Positions 62,833 to 64,000 of a DNA stretch of 64,000 nucleotides are shown one piece after another. Numbering within the stretch: position 1 is the first letter of the stretch; every line of letters begins with the position of its first letter. Origin of the DNA: Quillaja saponaria (taxonomy: Eukaryota; Streptophyta; Magnoliopsida; Fabales; Quillajaceae). The translations under genes and the position numbers were made by a program. The notes below the pieces were generated by a model. The model had not been told where the DNA came from, ran no database searches, and saw only the letters and a list, made by a program, of their open reading frames with translations. The stretch is from assembly GCA_029379385.1 (NCBI GenBank), contig CM055606.1, positions 2,108,001 to 2,172,000 of the forward strand, given 5' to 3'.

Positions 62833-63372
62833 TGACGAACCCTACACATCCTTAACCACAAGGAAAATAAAGAATTTGTTGAACCAGAACTAGGAAATCA
62901 AGCAAAATGTTAATTGATAATTTCAAAGATAGCTTCATATTACATAAAGAGCCTTTAAATAGACTATAATAGACATAATCAACAAGTAAAACATATTCTA
63001 GAACTTTCCAGAAATTATAACTATTCCTTAAAGTACTATAATTATCCTAAAATCAAGCTACTTAAATCTCCTTAAATAATACTTATTAAAATTACAACAA
63101 ATATAGTTGACCGTTGCTATATTGTCCTGAATCACAAACCTTACACATCCTTTATCACAAGGAAAATAAAGAATGTGGCGCACCAAAACTAGGATATCAA
63201 GAAAAGTGTTTATTGATAATTGCAAAGATGCCTTCATACTACATAAATGGATTATAATATACATAATCAACAATTAACATATTCTAGAACTTTCCTTAAT
63301 TACTCTAATTATCCTAAAATCAAGCTATTTAAATCACCTTAAATAATGCTTATTAAAATTACAAGAAATACA
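62833..63372. repeat. Tandem duplication, unit about 270 bp
   Basis: Unit 1 (62833 to about 63108) and unit 2 (about 63127-63372) share CACATCCTT, ACCACAAGGAAAATAAAGAA-like sequence, ACATATTCTAGAACTTTCC, ATTATCCTAAAATCAAGCTA and CTTATTAAAATTACAA. Unit 2 has lost about 30 bp. Possibly part of a worn LTR; no ORF. Confidence 0.7.
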
Positions 63373-63524
63373 GGTTCTTTATTATCATGCATCACAATAG
63401 ATATACTATCAAGAAATTATAGTTAATAAAAATTAAAATTCCATGTTAATTACATCAACAAATAGATAAAGCCATTAAATTTTTATTTTTTTTATTTTTG
63501 ATAAGAAGGAAATAAACAACAAAA

Positions 63525-64000
63525 CTACAAAGGAAGAATAGCTATTCTATGCTTCCAAAAAACTTCTGAGTTATCCTCAGCAAGGAGCTGTCCAGTATCC
63601 ATATGAGGCAAAGTCAATTGCAGCAAATCTTCATCCCCATCCAGCACCAAATTCGTAAGCTTGTCCACAACTCTATTTGCCTCACGATACACATGATGCA
63701 ATCTCACCTCCCAAGCTCTACTCAATAATCTCTTAATATCATTGATAAGCGGATAATAAGCATTAGTACTATGAGTGCCTTCTATAATGAGCGAAATTCT
63801 AACTTTAGAATCCAATTCAACAATCACCTTTCTATAATCTTTGTTTCAAGTGATTAGAAGGCCTAGCCTCAGAGCCTAAAGCTCGGCTCTAAGAGAACAA
63901 CACCAATCCAATATTTTACCATAGCCAAACTACCACATGCCCATGGAATCCCTAATGATGCCAGCTGCACTTGCCAACCTTGGATTACCCTTAGAAGCTC
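63525..64000 (-). mobile_element. LINE-type RNase H-like remnant, runs off the window
   Basis: On the minus strand, from the window edge: ASKGNPRLASAAGIIRDSMG, then a stop, CCSLRAEL, another stop, ALRLGLLITWNKDYRKVIVELDSKVRISLI, and after a gap RLLSRAWEVRLHHVYREANRVVDKLTNLVL. This matches the plant RNase H-like (RVT_3) domain at the C terminus of LINE retrotransposons and related genes, including the DSK motif and HVYREAN. Internal stops show decay. The 5' side lies beyond 64000. Confidence 0.75.

Overview
The window is nuclear DNA from a flowering plant, almost certainly a eudicot. The genes have short GT-AG introns, the spacers are AT-rich, and the families are typical of plants: F-SK2 dehydrin, NAC factor, GDSL lipase, class I chitinases and SAUR. 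Ty1/copia, LTR-only, hAT-like, CACTA-like and LINE remnants are present. I cannot name the species from sequence alone.

The left part (1-24700) is gene-rich. In order it holds an FBL10-type F-box/LRR gene (minus, two apparent 1-nt insertions), a decayed geranylgeranyl diphosphate synthase (minus), a CCDC124-like ribosome-associated coiled-coil gene (plus), a broken USP-domain protein kinase (plus), an intact five-exon GDSL esterase/lipase (minus), a companion-of-cellulose-synthase/LEA_2 membrane protein (plus), an F-SK2 dehydrin with DRE and ABRE motifs upstream (minus), and a lysine/histidine-transporter-like 8 amino acid transporter (minus) with a possible leader exon about 1.3 kb upstream.

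The middle (24700-51100) is mostly mobile DNA around one intact NAC gene (38327-40485). It holds a CACTA-like element, a short copia remnant, and a 3.3-kb solo LTR with a perfect 5-bp target duplication. A SAUR gene there is split in two by an LTR element. Next come a second solo LTR and a repeat-rich NAC promoter. A copia element is nested inside another element's LTR, with exact target-site duplication. A hAT-like element follows, then a minus-strand copia gag fragment.

The right part (51100-60900) is a tandem class I (GH19) chitinase cluster on the minus strand, with one nearly intact copy and three in progressive decay. Conserved upstream and flanking blocks show that the copies arose by segmental duplication. 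The end (60900-64000) holds gypsy-type and LINE RNase H remnants and a tandem duplication.

The genes do not form a pathway. The linking themes are gene decay by insertion and frameshift, nested retrotransposition, and local duplication. Exon limits were set by hand from splice motifs, reading phase and remembered family similarity; no database search was run.
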